From Clostridiales bacterium UBA3758 (GTDB lineage Bacteria; Bacillota; Clostridia; Oscillospirales; Oscillospiraceae): a DNA stretch of 64,000 nt. Below, piece by piece: positions 16,536 to 24,400 of this stretch; positions within the stretch are counted from its first letter, which is position 1, and every line of letters starts with the position of its first letter. Location of the stretch: NCBI GenBank assembly GCA_002371675.1, contig DFGE01000015.1, forward strand, positions 87,702-151,701, given 5' to 3'. The notes beneath the pieces were generated by a model. It did not search any database and was not told where the DNA came from. It saw only the letters and a list, made by a program, of their open reading frames with translations. The position numbers and the translations under genes were made by a program.

Positions 16536-17357
16536 TCAGCGCCTTCCGAGCTGCCAGAAGGCGACGGCGCTGGCGGCGGCGACGTTCAGCGAGTCCACGC
16601 CGTGACTCATCGGGATGCGCACGGTGTAATCGGCGTCTGCGATGGTTTGATCCGCAAGACCGTCGCCCTCCGTGCCCAAAATGACGGCGAGGCGCTCCTC
16701 GGCCAGAAGCCGCGGATCGTCGATGGAGACGGAGTCGTCCCGCAGGGCCATGGCCGCCGTGCGAAAGCCCCAGCTCCGCAGCAGCCGCATCCCTGCCTCC
16801 GGCCAGTCCGCGATCCCGGAACCGAGATAGGCCCAGGGCACCTGAAATACCGTTCCCATGCTCACACGCACCGAGCGGCGGTAGAGCGGATCGCAGCAGG
16901 CGGGGGTCAGCAGCACCGCGTCCATCCCGAGCGCGGCCGCCGAGCGGAAGATCGCCCCGAGGTTTGTGGGGTTCATGATGTTCTCAAGCACTGCCACGCG
17001 CCCGGCGCCCCGGCACAGCGCTTCGCCCGCGGGCAGCTTTCTCCTGCGCATCGCGCAGAGCACGCCGCGCGTGAGCGGGAAGCCCGTCAGCTCCGTGAGC
17101 ACCGGCAGGGAAGCGGTGTAGAGCGGGATGTCCCCGCAGCGCTGCACGACCTCGCGCGCCTGCCCTTCGATGTGTCGGCGCTCCATCAGCAGCGACACGG
17201 GCTCATACCCCGCGTCCAGTGCGCGGAGGATAACGTTGGGACTCTCGGCAATGAAGAGCCCGTTTTCCGGGTCGGCGCGGTTCAAAAGCTGGTTTTCCGT
17301 GAGACGGGCGTAAACGTCCAGCGCCGGATCGGCAAAGCTTTGTATTTCCAGAATCAT
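16536..17357 (-). CDS. SpoU/TrmH-family RNA 2'-O-ribose methyltransferase
   Basis: SAM-dependent SPOUT methyltransferase for rRNA or tRNA, 273 aa. The N-terminal substrate-binding part is followed by the knotted catalytic domain with motif 1 (LENIMNPTNLGAIFRSAAALG), motif 2 (LGTEGDGL) and motif 3 (IPMSHGVDSLNVAAASAVA). The target nucleotide is not deducible. I favour the ATG at 17357; an ATG 13 codons upstream lacks any ribosome site. Its promoter lies on the far side of a tandem-hairpin repeat, so the leader carries that repeat. Confidence 0.88.
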   Translation of the reverse strand: MILEIQSFADPALDVYARLTENQLLNRADPENGLFIAESPNVILRALDAGYEPVSLLMERRHIEGQAREVVQRCGDIPLYTASLPVLTELTGFPLTRGVLCAMRRRKLPAGEALCRGAGRVAVLENIMNPTNLGAIFRSAAALGMDAVLLTPACCDPLYRRSVRVSMGTVFQVPWAYLGSGIADWPEAGMRLLRSWGFRTAAMALRDDSVSIDDPRLLAEERLAVILGTEGDGLADQTIADADYTVRIPMSHGVDSLNVAAASAVAFWQLGRR

Positions 17358-17407
17358 GGCGGTATCCGTCCTGTTGCGATACTTGGGCTTGTGCATATGC
17401 CCATTAT

Positions 17408-17515
17408 CATGATTATATGATGGCGAAAAGCGAATACGCTTTTCGCCGCGCAGCTTTGCTGCGCAGCAAAACAGCCTTGCTGTTTTGCCATATACGCATT
17501 GCGATGATCATTATA
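17408..17515. repeat. Tandem-hairpin repeat element, copy 2 (short form)
   Basis: 108 bp, near-identical to the ends and first three hairpins of the copy at 12919-13123 but lacking the three distal hairpins. It occupies the leader of the SpoU-type gene, in antisense orientation relative to copy 1's downstream gene. Its right terminus supplies the TATAAT of the promoter at 17510-17538. The rest of the 17358-17675 gap holds only this promoter and that of the HtrA gene. Confidence 0.85.
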
Positions 17516-17538
17516 GCCGCCCTCGCCCCGCGGCGCAA
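17510..17538 (-). promoter_or_regulatory. Promoter of the SpoU methyltransferase gene, -10 inside the repeat
   Basis: Minus strand TTGCGC (17533-17538) outside the repeat, 17 bp, TATAAT (17510-17515) formed by the repeat end. Confidence 0.6.
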
Positions 17539-17613
17539 GAGCGCATAAGCCGATTTCAGCCGCTTGTCTGCCGCCTTGTCGGTGTTGTTAAAAAAATTTT
17601 CTGCATTTGTTCA

Positions 17614-17641
17614 TTTCAAGGTCATAATTATCGGGTATAGT
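17614..17641 (+). promoter_or_regulatory. Candidate promoter of the HtrA-type gene
   Basis: TTTCAA (17614-17619), 16 bp, TATAGT (17636-17641), 35 bp ahead of the ATG. Confidence 0.5.
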
Positions 17642-17675
17642 ACGCCCATAAACAAAAGTAAAAGAGGTCAGAACC

Positions 17676-19298
17676 ATGAGCGATCCCAGAGAAGAAAGCT
17701 GGGCGGCCTCACCGGAAGACGAAAAATCCCCGATCGAAGCAGCCGAAAACCCGGACGCCAAATCCCAGGAACCGGAGACGGCGGAGCCTGCCGCCCCTGA
17801 ACAGAAGGCGGAAGCCGCAGCGTCCGCAGAGGACGCCGCGCAGGAGCCTGCCGCCCCTGAGCAGGAAGCGGAAGCCGCAGCGCCCGTTGAGGACGCAGCG
17901 CCGCAGCAGTCCGCGCAGCCGGAGAGCGAAGCGAGCCCCGCGGGCTTCCGCGGCGGATCGGATCCGGAGAGCGGCGCATACCGCTACGTTCGCCAGAGCG
18001 CAGAGCCCGTATATGCCGACGCGCACTATGAGCCGGCTGGGGAGAGTACCGTCCCGCCTCAATACTATACGCCCCCGCAGAAGACGGAGCGGCCGCACAA
18101 GAGCAAAAAGAGCTCCGGCAACAGCAAAATCCTCGCCGCGATTGCCCTCTGCCTCGTATGCGCCATCCTCGGCGGCCTGCTCGGCGCGGGCATCATGAGC
18201 GCGCGCCTCAACGACAGGATCAGCGGGCTGGAGCAGAGCATCAGTGCCAACAGCGCCCAGAGCGCCGAAGCGCTCAACACCGCGCAGGCAGCGCAGGCGA
18301 GCGCCGACAAGGTCGGCTTATCCGCGCAGACCATTGCCGAGGGCGGCGCGATGACCGCCGCGCAGATCTATGCGCAGGCCTGTGCGCAGGTCGTGGGCAT
18401 CACCACCTCCGTCAGCTACACCAATTATTTCGGCCAGTCCGGCACCTCGGAGATCAGCGGCTCCGGCTTCTTTATCAGCGAGGACGGCTATATCCTCACC
18501 AATTACCACGTCATCGAGACTGCGCAGGACAAGGATCTGCCCATCACGGTCGTGACGTACGACGGCACCAGCTATCAGGCGACGATCGTGGGCACTGAGG
18601 CTGCAAACGACCTCGCCGTGCTGAAAATCGACGCCTCCGGCCTTAATGCCGCTGCCTTTGCCGACAGCGACGCGCTGCAGGTGGGCGACACGGTCTATCC
18701 CGTGGGCAACCCCATGGGCGAGCTGGAGTTCTCCATGTCCACCGGCCACGTGAGCGCGCTCAACCGTACGATCACCACCGAGGACGCCGAGGACATCCGC
18801 ATGTTCCAGATCGACGCCGCGGTGAATCCCGGCAATTCCGGCGGCCCCGTATATGACGCCAACGGCAAGGTCGTCGGCGTTGTGACGGCCAAGTATTCCG
18901 ATTCCGGTGTGGAAGGCCTGGGCTTCGCCATTCCCGCGAGCGACGCCGCCTCCATCACTGAGGATCTGATCACCAAGGGCTATGTCTCCGGCAAGGCCTA
19001 TATGGGCGTGATGCTCGACGAGCGCTATAACAGCATCTACGCCGAGTACTACAACATGCCCCTGGGCGCGTATGTCTACTCCGTCGAGAGCGGCACCGCG
19101 GCCGATAGAGCCGGGCTTGAGGCCGGCGATATCATCACCGCCCTGGGCGAACGCAAGATCGAGTCCTACACGGATCTTAGATCCGCCCTGAAGGATTATT
19201 CCGCCGGCGACACGGCAGAGATGACCGTTTACCGCGCCGGAGAGAGCATGACCATAACGATCACCTTTGACGAGGTCGTGCCCGATAAGACGTCCTGA
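17676..19298 (+). CDS. HtrA/DegP-type membrane-anchored serine protease
   Basis: 540 aa quality-control protease. A ~150-residue cytoplasmic, acidic Ala/Glu/Pro-rich N-terminus includes two near-identical ~20-residue repeats built on EPAAPEQ.AEAAA. One transmembrane helix (ILAAIALCLVCAILGGLLGAGI) follows at about 151-172, then a short coiled-coil-like stretch, the trypsin-like domain with His278 (TNYHVIE), Asp312 (NDLAVL) and Ser388 (GNSGGP), and one C-terminal PDZ domain. The catalytic domain therefore faces outside. The long variable cytoplasmic head is the unusual part. AGAGGT precedes the ATG, and a hairpin terminator follows. Confidence 0.92.
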   Translation: MSDPREESWAASPEDEKSPIEAAENPDAKSQEPETAEPAAPEQKAEAAASAEDAAQEPAAPEQEAEAAAPVEDAAPQQSAQPESEASPAGFRGGSDPESGAYRYVRQSAEPVYADAHYEPAGESTVPPQYYTPPQKTERPHKSKKSSGNSKILAAIALCLVCAILGGLLGAGIMSARLNDRISGLEQSISANSAQSAEALNTAQAAQASADKVGLSAQTIAEGGAMTAAQIYAQACAQVVGITTSVSYTNYFGQSGTSEISGSGFFISEDGYILTNYHVIETAQDKDLPITVVTYDGTSYQATIVGTEAANDLAVLKIDASGLNAAAFADSDALQVGDTVYPVGNPMGELEFSMSTGHVSALNRTITTEDAEDIRMFQIDAAVNPGNSGGPVYDANGKVVGVVTAKYSDSGVEGLGFAIPASDAASITEDLITKGYVSGKAYMGVMLDERYNSIYAEYYNMPLGAYVYSVESGTAADRAGLEAGDIITALGERKIESYTDLRSALKDYSAGDTAEMTVYRAGESMTITITFDEVVPDKTS

Positions 19299-19361
19299 GC
19301 GGCGTCCCCCAAATACGCTTCTTTTCTACTCCTTATCCTCTCTTTTCTCCCAAACGAAGGG

Positions 19362-19390
19362 CCGCACAGCTTGCTGTGCGGTTCTTTGTT
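19362..19390 (+). terminator. Terminator of the HtrA-type gene
   Basis: Stem CCGCACAGC/GCTGTGCGG followed by TTCTTTGTTTT. Confidence 0.8.
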
Positions 19391-19426
19391 TTGCATGGGA
19401 GGAAGCCGCCGCAGGCAGTTTTCTTC

Positions 19427-19455
19427 TTGAAAAACGGCGGGGACTGCACTACAAT
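19427..19455 (+). promoter_or_regulatory. Promoter of the XRE-LLG gene
   Basis: TTGAAA (19427-19432), 17 bp, TACAAT (19450-19455). Confidence 0.75.
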
Positions 19456-19488
19456 ATAAGTACAGAAAAACAAAAGGAGGCCAGACAG

Positions 19489-20166
19489 ATGGCTAAAAAT
19501 GTCGGCACGCTCATCCGCGAGGCCCGCACGGCCGCGGGACTCAGCCAGGCGGAGCTCGCCAAGCGGGCGGGTAACCTCACGTCTACGGATATAAGCAAGG
19601 CGGAACGGGGTGAAAAAAGCCTGACTCAGGCGCAGCTCAAGCAGATCGCGAAGGCCACAGGCGTTGCCCAGACCGCGCTCCTCAACGCGCCGAAGGGCGG
19701 CGTGTCCTCCGCGGGCTCGTCCGCGTCGGGCTCGTCTTCCTCCGGGAAGACCGCGTCTTCCACGCTCAAGCTCAGCAAGACGGAGAAGGAGCTCATTCTG
19801 CTCTACCGCGCGGCGAATGACGAGACGAAAAAACAGGTCGTGGAGCTGCTCACACCCAAAGACGCGGGGAACGATCTGGCCAACGCGCTGATCAGCGCGC
19901 TCGGCGGCAATGCCGGCGGAAACGGCGGGGCGGATCTGCTGGGCTCCCTGCTCGGAGGCAGCAGCTCCGGCAACAGCGGCAACGCCGGCGGCGGCTCGCT
20001 GCTCGGCTCTCTGCTCGGGGGCGGCAGCTCCGGCAACAGCGCCGGGGGCGACTTGCTCGGCGCGCTGCTCAACGCGACCAGCACCAATACCGCCGATGAT
20101 GACGATGACAACAATCAGGGCGGCGGTCTCCTCGGCGGTTTGCTGAATCTGCTCAGCGGGAAGTAA
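19489..20166 (+). CDS. XRE-family HTH protein with Leu/Gly-rich repeat tail
   Basis: 225 aa protein. Residues 1-65 form a Cro/CI helix-turn-helix (AAGLSQAELAKRAG, STDISKAERGEKS). A Ser/Gly-rich linker (about 70-88) and a helical segment (LSKTEKELILLYRAANDETKKQ) follow. The last ~85 residues are low-complexity: repeats of (D/S)LLGSLLGG separated by Gly/Ser/Asn runs, then an Asp6-containing patch and GGGLLGGLLNLLSG. The tail could form amphipathic or self-associating segments, or interact with membranes. I know no assigned function for this architecture. AAAGGAGG fixes the ATG. Monocistronic between strong terminators. Confidence 0.85.
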   Translation: MAKNVGTLIREARTAAGLSQAELAKRAGNLTSTDISKAERGEKSLTQAQLKQIAKATGVAQTALLNAPKGGVSSAGSSASGSSSSGKTASSTLKLSKTEKELILLYRAANDETKKQVVELLTPKDAGNDLANALISALGGNAGGNGGADLLGSLLGGSSSGNSGNAGGGSLLGSLLGGGSSGNSAGGDLLGALLNATSTNTADDDDDNNQGGGLLGGLLNLLSGK

Positions 20167-20190
20167 GGCCTGCGGCAACAGGCGGAAGAG

Positions 20191-20276
20191 CCGGCGTGAA
20201 GCGTATTCACGCCGAAACCGTGCAAAAGTGTAATAAAACCTCTGTCCGCGCGAAAACGCGCAGACAGAGGTTTTTT
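20191..20276. terminator. Double hairpin terminator, XRE-LLG / glutathione peroxidase
   Basis: A CGGCGTGAA/TTCACGCCG hairpin (20191-20213), then AAAACCTCTGTC/GACAGAGGTTTT with an inner CGCG stem (20235-20274). The second has T runs on both strands and serves both convergent genes. Confidence 0.8.
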
Positions 20277-20298
20277 CGTACAGATTCTTTTGCCTTGC

Positions 20299-20838
20299 TT
20301 ACAGCAGAGCCTCCACAGCGGCCTTGACCTTGTCCATGGAGAGAGTGGGCTCCATGCGGGAGACGATGTTGCCTTCGCGGTCGATGAGGAACTTGGTGAA
20401 GTTCCACTTGATCTTGCCGTTGTTCTTGTAGTCCTTGTCGTACTTCTTCACGACGCCGCCGAGCACCATGCCCATGGGGCCGTTGAAGCCCTCAAAGGTG
20501 GTGTTCTCCTCGAGCCACTTGTAGAGGGGGATGGCGTTCTCACCGTTGACGTCGATCTTGGCAAACTGCGGGAAGGTGATGCCGAAGCGGCCGGTGCAGA
20601 AGGTGTGGATCTCCTCGTCGGTGCCGGGCGCCTGGTCGGCAAACTGGTTGCAGGGGAAATCCAGGATCTCGAGCCCCTTGTCATGGTCGGCGTCGTAGAT
20701 CTCCTGCAGCTCCTTGTACTGGGGGGTGAAGCCGCAGCCGGTGGCGGTGTTGACGATCAGCAGGACCTGGCCCTTGTAGTTGGACAGAGGCACATCCTCT
20801 CCCTTGCGGGGCTTGACAGTAAAATCATAAACGTTCAT
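20299..20838 (-). CDS. Glutathione peroxidase family thiol peroxidase (Cys form)
   Basis: 179 aa cytoplasmic peroxidase. Peroxidatic Cys35 lies in NTATGCGFTPQY, a candidate resolving Cys63 in LDFPCNQF, and the family WNFTKFLID segment is near the C-terminus. It carries Cys, not selenocysteine. Bacterial members of this type generally use thioredoxin, so reduction of hydroperoxides by thioredoxin is the likelier reaction. The ATG at 20838 has GGAAGAAG upstream. It has an almost perfect consensus promoter, suggesting strong expression, notable in a presumed anaerobe. Confidence 0.93.
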   Translation of the reverse strand: MNVYDFTVKPRKGEDVPLSNYKGQVLLIVNTATGCGFTPQYKELQEIYDADHDKGLEILDFPCNQFADQAPGTDEEIHTFCTGRFGITFPQFAKIDVNGENAIPLYKWLEENTTFEGFNGPMGMVLGGVVKKYDKDYKNNGKIKWNFTKFLIDREGNIVSRMEPTLSMDKVKAAVEALL

Positions 20839-20874
20839 GGTACTTCTTCCTTTCAATAGATTTATTACAATTTA

Positions 20875-20902
20875 ATTATATACAATCATATTGAACTGTC
20901 AA
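20875..20902 (-). promoter_or_regulatory. Consensus promoter of the glutathione peroxidase gene
   Basis: Minus strand TTGACA (20897-20902), 16 bp, TATAAT (20875-20880): both hexamers perfect. The -35 overlaps the stop codon of the upstream dihydrouridine synthase gene. Confidence 0.85.
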
Positions 20903-21885
20903 GCATTTTCTTCCGTCAAACCGGGGAGCGTGCCGGGGAAGGAGGCGTCGGGATCGAAGCGGCCGCTGTCCAGCAGAAGCGCTAACGCGGCGTCAAACTC
21001 CTTGAGATCGCTCGCCTTCTGCAGCTGTTTGAGCTCACGCTTCGCACCGGGAAACATATGGTTAACATAATATAGCATCTCCTTCATGCGTCCCAACGTA
21101 AAGTGCTCGGAAATGCCGTAGGCCAGCATCCTCTCGATCAGCAGGCGGAAAAAGCTCCTCAGCTCCTCGATCCTCAGCTTTTCGCCTCCGCGCAGAACGC
21201 GGAAAAGCGCAGGGTTCGCCGCAGCGCCGCGCCCGATACAGATAGCTTCCAAATTGGGAAAGGTCGACATAATATGGTTATATGCCGCGGGACACAGAAT
21301 ATTCCCGTTGTAGACGAGCGGCGCGCGGCTGCCCTCGTAAGCCAGACGAAAGGCGTGGAGATCCGGCACACTCTGATACAGTCCGCGCCGGTCACGTGCG
21401 TGAACGATGAGCTCCGCGAGAGGATAGCGCTTATACACCTCGAGGATCGCGGCGAACTCGTCAGTCCGCTCGAGCCCGAGGCGGCTCTTCACCGAGACGC
21501 GGATCGGGCAGCGCGAGAAGACCTCATTGAGAAAGGCGTCCAGCGCGGCGGGGTCGCCGAGCATCCCGGCGCCCTTGTGCTTGGGCACGACCGTGCCGGA
21601 GGGGCAGCCCGCGTTGAGGTTGACCTCGTCATAGCCCATGGCCGCCAGCTCGTCCGCGAGCGCCAGGAAGGGGCCGGGCGCGCTGCAGAGGATCTGCGGA
21701 ACAAGAAGCAGCCCCTCGTTGTTCTCCGGCAGCACGTCCCGCAGGGCGGAGAGCTTGACCTTCCCCTGGCCGTCCGGGGCGAGGAAGGGCGCATAATAGC
21801 GGTCTGCTCCGCCAAAGAGCTCCTTGTGTACCTGGCGATAGATGCAGGAGGTGACGCCCTCCATCGGCGCAAAGCTCAGCTCCAT
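20899..21885 (-). CDS. tRNA-dihydrouridine synthase
   Basis: FMN-dependent enzyme reducing uridines in tRNA D-loops, 328 aa. TIM-barrel landmarks: MELSFAPMEGVTSCIYRQV at the N-terminus, NLNAGCPSGTVVPKHKGAG with catalytic Cys94, VSVKSRLG, the LIVHARDRRGLY segment and the C-terminal phosphate-binding ICIGRGAAANPALF. The branch is compact and lacks the long DusA features. The usual HxR motif of many Dus proteins is HARDR here. Which uridine it modifies is not clear. AAGGGAGA precedes the ATG. Confidence 0.92.
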   Translation of the reverse strand: MELSFAPMEGVTSCIYRQVHKELFGGADRYYAPFLAPDGQGKVKLSALRDVLPENNEGLLLVPQILCSAPGPFLALADELAAMGYDEVNLNAGCPSGTVVPKHKGAGMLGDPAALDAFLNEVFSRCPIRVSVKSRLGLERTDEFAAILEVYKRYPLAELIVHARDRRGLYQSVPDLHAFRLAYEGSRAPLVYNGNILCPAAYNHIMSTFPNLEAICIGRGAAANPALFRVLRGGEKLRIEELRSFFRLLIERMLAYGISEHFTLGRMKEMLYYVNHMFPGAKRELKQLQKASDLKEFDAALALLLDSGRFDPDASFPGTLPGLTEENA

Positions 21886-21914
21886 ATTTTTCTCCCTTCC
21901 CGGCTTTTGACAGT

Positions 21915-21943
21915 ATTGTATTGTCCGATCTCCCGCCTGTCAA
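21915..21943 (-). promoter_or_regulatory. Promoter of the dihydrouridine synthase gene
   Basis: Minus strand TTGACA (21938-21943), 17 bp, TACAAT (21915-21920). Confidence 0.8.
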
Positions 21944-21971
21944 GCGGGCTGAACGGGTTGAGAAAGCAGAA

Positions 21972-22010
21972 AACCTCCCTGCCGCGGCGCGTACCGACGG
22001 CAGAGAGGTT
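21972..22010 (-). terminator. Terminator of dapA
   Basis: Minus strand stem AACCTCTCTGCCG/CGGCAGGGAGGTT (one mismatch) followed by TTCTGCTTTCT. Confidence 0.7.
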
Positions 22011-22044
22011 AACATAACTCGGGCTTTTCCCTCCGGCTCTGCGC

Positions 22045-22935
22045 TTATACGTCCAGCCCGTATTCGCGCATGGCGGCGCGGAGCCTGGCGGCCGCCTCCT
22101 CGCCCATCTCCACGAGCGGCAGGCGCAGAAGACCGCTGTCCTCGCCGAGCCATTGCATCGCCTTCTTGACGGGGATGGGATTCGTCTCCAGAAAGAGCGC
22201 CTTCATCAGCGGCAGCAGCCGCGCCTGGAGGGCTGAAGCGGCGGGGAAATCCCCCTCGAGGCAGAGCGAGCAGAGCTTCGCCGTCTCGGCGGGGAGAATG
22301 TTCGAGAGCACGGAGATCACGCCCTGCCCGCCGAGCGCCATGAAGCCCACAGTGTTGTCGTCGTTGCCGGAATAGAGGTTCAGCTCATCGCCGCAGAGGC
22401 TGCGGATCTCCCCGGCGAGGGCGAGATTGCCGGAGGCCTCCTTGACGCCGTTGATGTTCGCATAGTCGGCGAGGATGCGGTAGGTCTCCGCCTGGATGCC
22501 GATGCCGGTGCGCCCCGGGACGTTGTAGACGATCATCGGGATGTCCACGCGCTCTGCCACATAGCCGAAATGGGCCGCCAGTCCGCGCTGCGTGGTCTTG
22601 TTGTAGTAGGGCGTCACCATCAGGATTGCGTCCGCCCCGGCGGCGCGTGCGTTTTCGGCTTGTTTCAGCGCGGCAGCCGTGTTGTTGCCGCCTACGCCCA
22701 CGATCACCTTCATGCGCCCGTGCACCGCGTTCACGGTGAAGCGCACGAGCTCGTTGTGCTCGTCTCCGCTCAGCGTCGCGGCCTCGCCGGTCGTGCCGCA
22801 GACGAGCACGGCGGCGGAGCTGCAGGCGTATTGCTTTTCGAGATTTTTCCCCAGCCGCTCGTAATCCACGCCCTCGGGCGTGAAGGGCGTTACCAGCGCG
22901 GTACAGGAGCCGCGGAAAACGGGAGTCTTAGTCAT
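22045..22935 (-). CDS. dapA: 4-hydroxy-tetrahydrodipicolinate synthase
   Basis: Condenses pyruvate with aspartate semialdehyde, the first committed step to lysine, meso-diaminopimelate and, in spore formers, dipicolinate. 296 aa TIM barrel. Schiff-base Lys165 is in INGVKEASGN, catalytic Tyr137 in MIVYNVPGRTG, and the substrate loop CGTTGE is at 46-51. AAAGGAGG precedes the ATG. asd lies at about 38 kb, so the pathway is not clustered. I see no lysine riboswitch upstream. Confidence 0.95.
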   Translation of the reverse strand: MTKTPVFRGSCTALVTPFTPEGVDYERLGKNLEKQYACSSAAVLVCGTTGEAATLSGDEHNELVRFTVNAVHGRMKVIVGVGGNNTAAALKQAENARAAGADAILMVTPYYNKTTQRGLAAHFGYVAERVDIPMIVYNVPGRTGIGIQAETYRILADYANINGVKEASGNLALAGEIRSLCGDELNLYSGNDDNTVGFMALGGQGVISVLSNILPAETAKLCSLCLEGDFPAASALQARLLPLMKALFLETNPIPVKKAMQWLGEDSGLLRLPLVEMGEEAAARLRAAMREYGLDV

Positions 22936-23040
22936 GGGAACCCCTCCTTTTCATGTTCCCCTTGCCGCATAGGAGAGCAGGCGCGGCGCAGGGGGATCGT
23001 ATCTGTTGTATGCGAAAGGGGAGCGGGCTATGATTGGGCG

Positions 23041-23069
23041 TTGAAAAAAGGCGGAGCATCTGTTACAAT
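23041..23069 (+). promoter_or_regulatory. Promoter of the spoIID-like/queA/tgt transcript
   Basis: TTGAAA (23041-23046), 17 bp, TACAAT (23064-23069), 33 bp ahead of the GTG start. Confidence 0.75.
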
Positions 23070-23101
23070 AACAAAACAGTACGGTCGAAAGGAGAACGCG
23101 C

Positions 23102-24400
23102 GTGAAAAGACTACTCTCTCTGATGCTGGCGCTGCTGTGCCTGTTGGCGCATCCGGCGCAGGCGCTGGCTGCCGAACCCCCTGCGCCGAGCGCGGAGAGC
23201 AGCGTGTCCTCCCTCTCTACGGAGATCGACCGCAGCCAGTATGTCGACGGCAGCGCGTGGGAAAACCCACCCCCGGACGTCGGCAAGATCCGCGTCGGCC
23301 TGCGCTACAGCTACACGGCCGTCGTCCAGGCGATCCTCAACAATCCCACCGGCGGCGCTTTCGACGTCGGCTGGTATGACGATAACCTGAACTTCTATCC
23401 CGTGGAGCGGATCTACTGCTCGAGCGTCCTGATCGCCCTCGCGGACGACGAGGAAAACGGACTCATGGTGCTCGACGCGGGGACGCTCGAGGTGCTGTTC
23501 CTGACCTTCGCCTCCAGGTGGATCGTCGTGGTTCCCGCGGAGGGCGAGGCGCTCGGCGTGACCGAATACGAGGGGCACCAGTACCACGGCGGCTTCATGT
23601 TCCTTGACGCGGGCTTCGACCTGCTCACAGTTGTCAATGTCGTCGATCTGGAGACTTACGTCAAGGGCGTCGTACCCTATGAGATGAACCGCAAGTTCCC
23701 GGTCGAAGCGCTCAAGGCGCAGGCCGTCGCAGCGCGCACCTATGTCGTGTACAACATGGGCGCCTATTCCATCTACGGCTTTGACCTCAGCGACACCGCG
23801 GAATGCCAGGTCTACGGCGGGATCCTCGCGGCCGACGAGGTCACGGACGGCGCGGTGGATGCGACGCGGGGGCTGCTGATCCGCTACCGCGGCGAGATCG
23901 CCGATATCTATTACTCCGCGGCGGACGGCGGATCGACGGAGGACGGCTTCAACGTCTTCAACACCGATGCGCCATACCTCTGCGGAAAGCGCGACCCCTT
24001 CGAGGACACGATCGACTATCCGCTCAAATCCTGGGAAGTGCGTTACGACGGCGAGGCGATCGCCGGGCTGCTGCGCGATCAGTGGAACCTGCGCACGGGG
24101 AAGATCCAGGAGGTCGAGCCGGTGTACTCCGAGAACGACAACGTCATTGCGCTGAACTACACCGGCAGCGACGGTAAAGTCTATCACACCGAAGGCCGCG
24201 TCTGCTACACGGCGCTCGGCCTCAACAGCGCCCATTTCACGGTCGAGAAGGACAGCGACGGCACGTTTGTCTTCCGCGGCGGCGGCCTGGGGCACAACTG
24301 CGGCATGAGCCAGTGGGGCGCCTATGCCATGGCCGAGAATTTCGGCCTGAACTATGAGGATATCCTCCGATTCTATTATACGGGAGTTTACATCGCGTGA
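23102..24400 (+). CDS. Secreted SpoIID/LytB-domain protein
   Basis: 432 aa exported protein with a signal peptide (KRLLSLMLALLCLLAHPAQALA). The SpoIID/LytB domain is in the second half: DLETYVKGVVPYEMNRKFPVEALKAQAVAARTYV and the closing RGGGLGHNCGMSQWGAYAMA. SpoIID itself cleaves peptidoglycan glycan strands during engulfment; related proteins act in vegetative wall turnover. A sigma-A-like promoter and the position ahead of queA suggest a general wall role, but a sporulation role is possible. The start is GTG with AAAGGAGA upstream. Its stop overlaps the queA start (GTGA). Confidence 0.88.
   Translation: MKRLLSLMLALLCLLAHPAQALAAEPPAPSAESSVSSLSTEIDRSQYVDGSAWENPPPDVGKIRVGLRYSYTAVVQAILNNPTGGAFDVGWYDDNLNFYPVERIYCSSVLIALADDEENGLMVLDAGTLEVLFLTFASRWIVVVPAEGEALGVTEYEGHQYHGGFMFLDAGFDLLTVVNVVDLETYVKGVVPYEMNRKFPVEALKAQAVAARTYVVYNMGAYSIYGFDLSDTAECQVYGGILAADEVTDGAVDATRGLLIRYRGEIADIYYSAADGGSTEDGFNVFNTDAPYLCGKRDPFEDTIDYPLKSWEVRYDGEAIAGLLRDQWNLRTGKIQEVEPVYSENDNVIALNYTGSDGKVYHTEGRVCYTALGLNSAHFTVEKDSDGTFVFRGGGLGHNCGMSQWGAYAMAENFGLNYEDILRFYYTGVYIA

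Noticed and set aside
22936..23040. Lysine riboswitch ahead of dapA
   Set aside because: The space is short (about 100 nt before the divergent promoter) and none of the conserved lysine-aptamer elements is visible.
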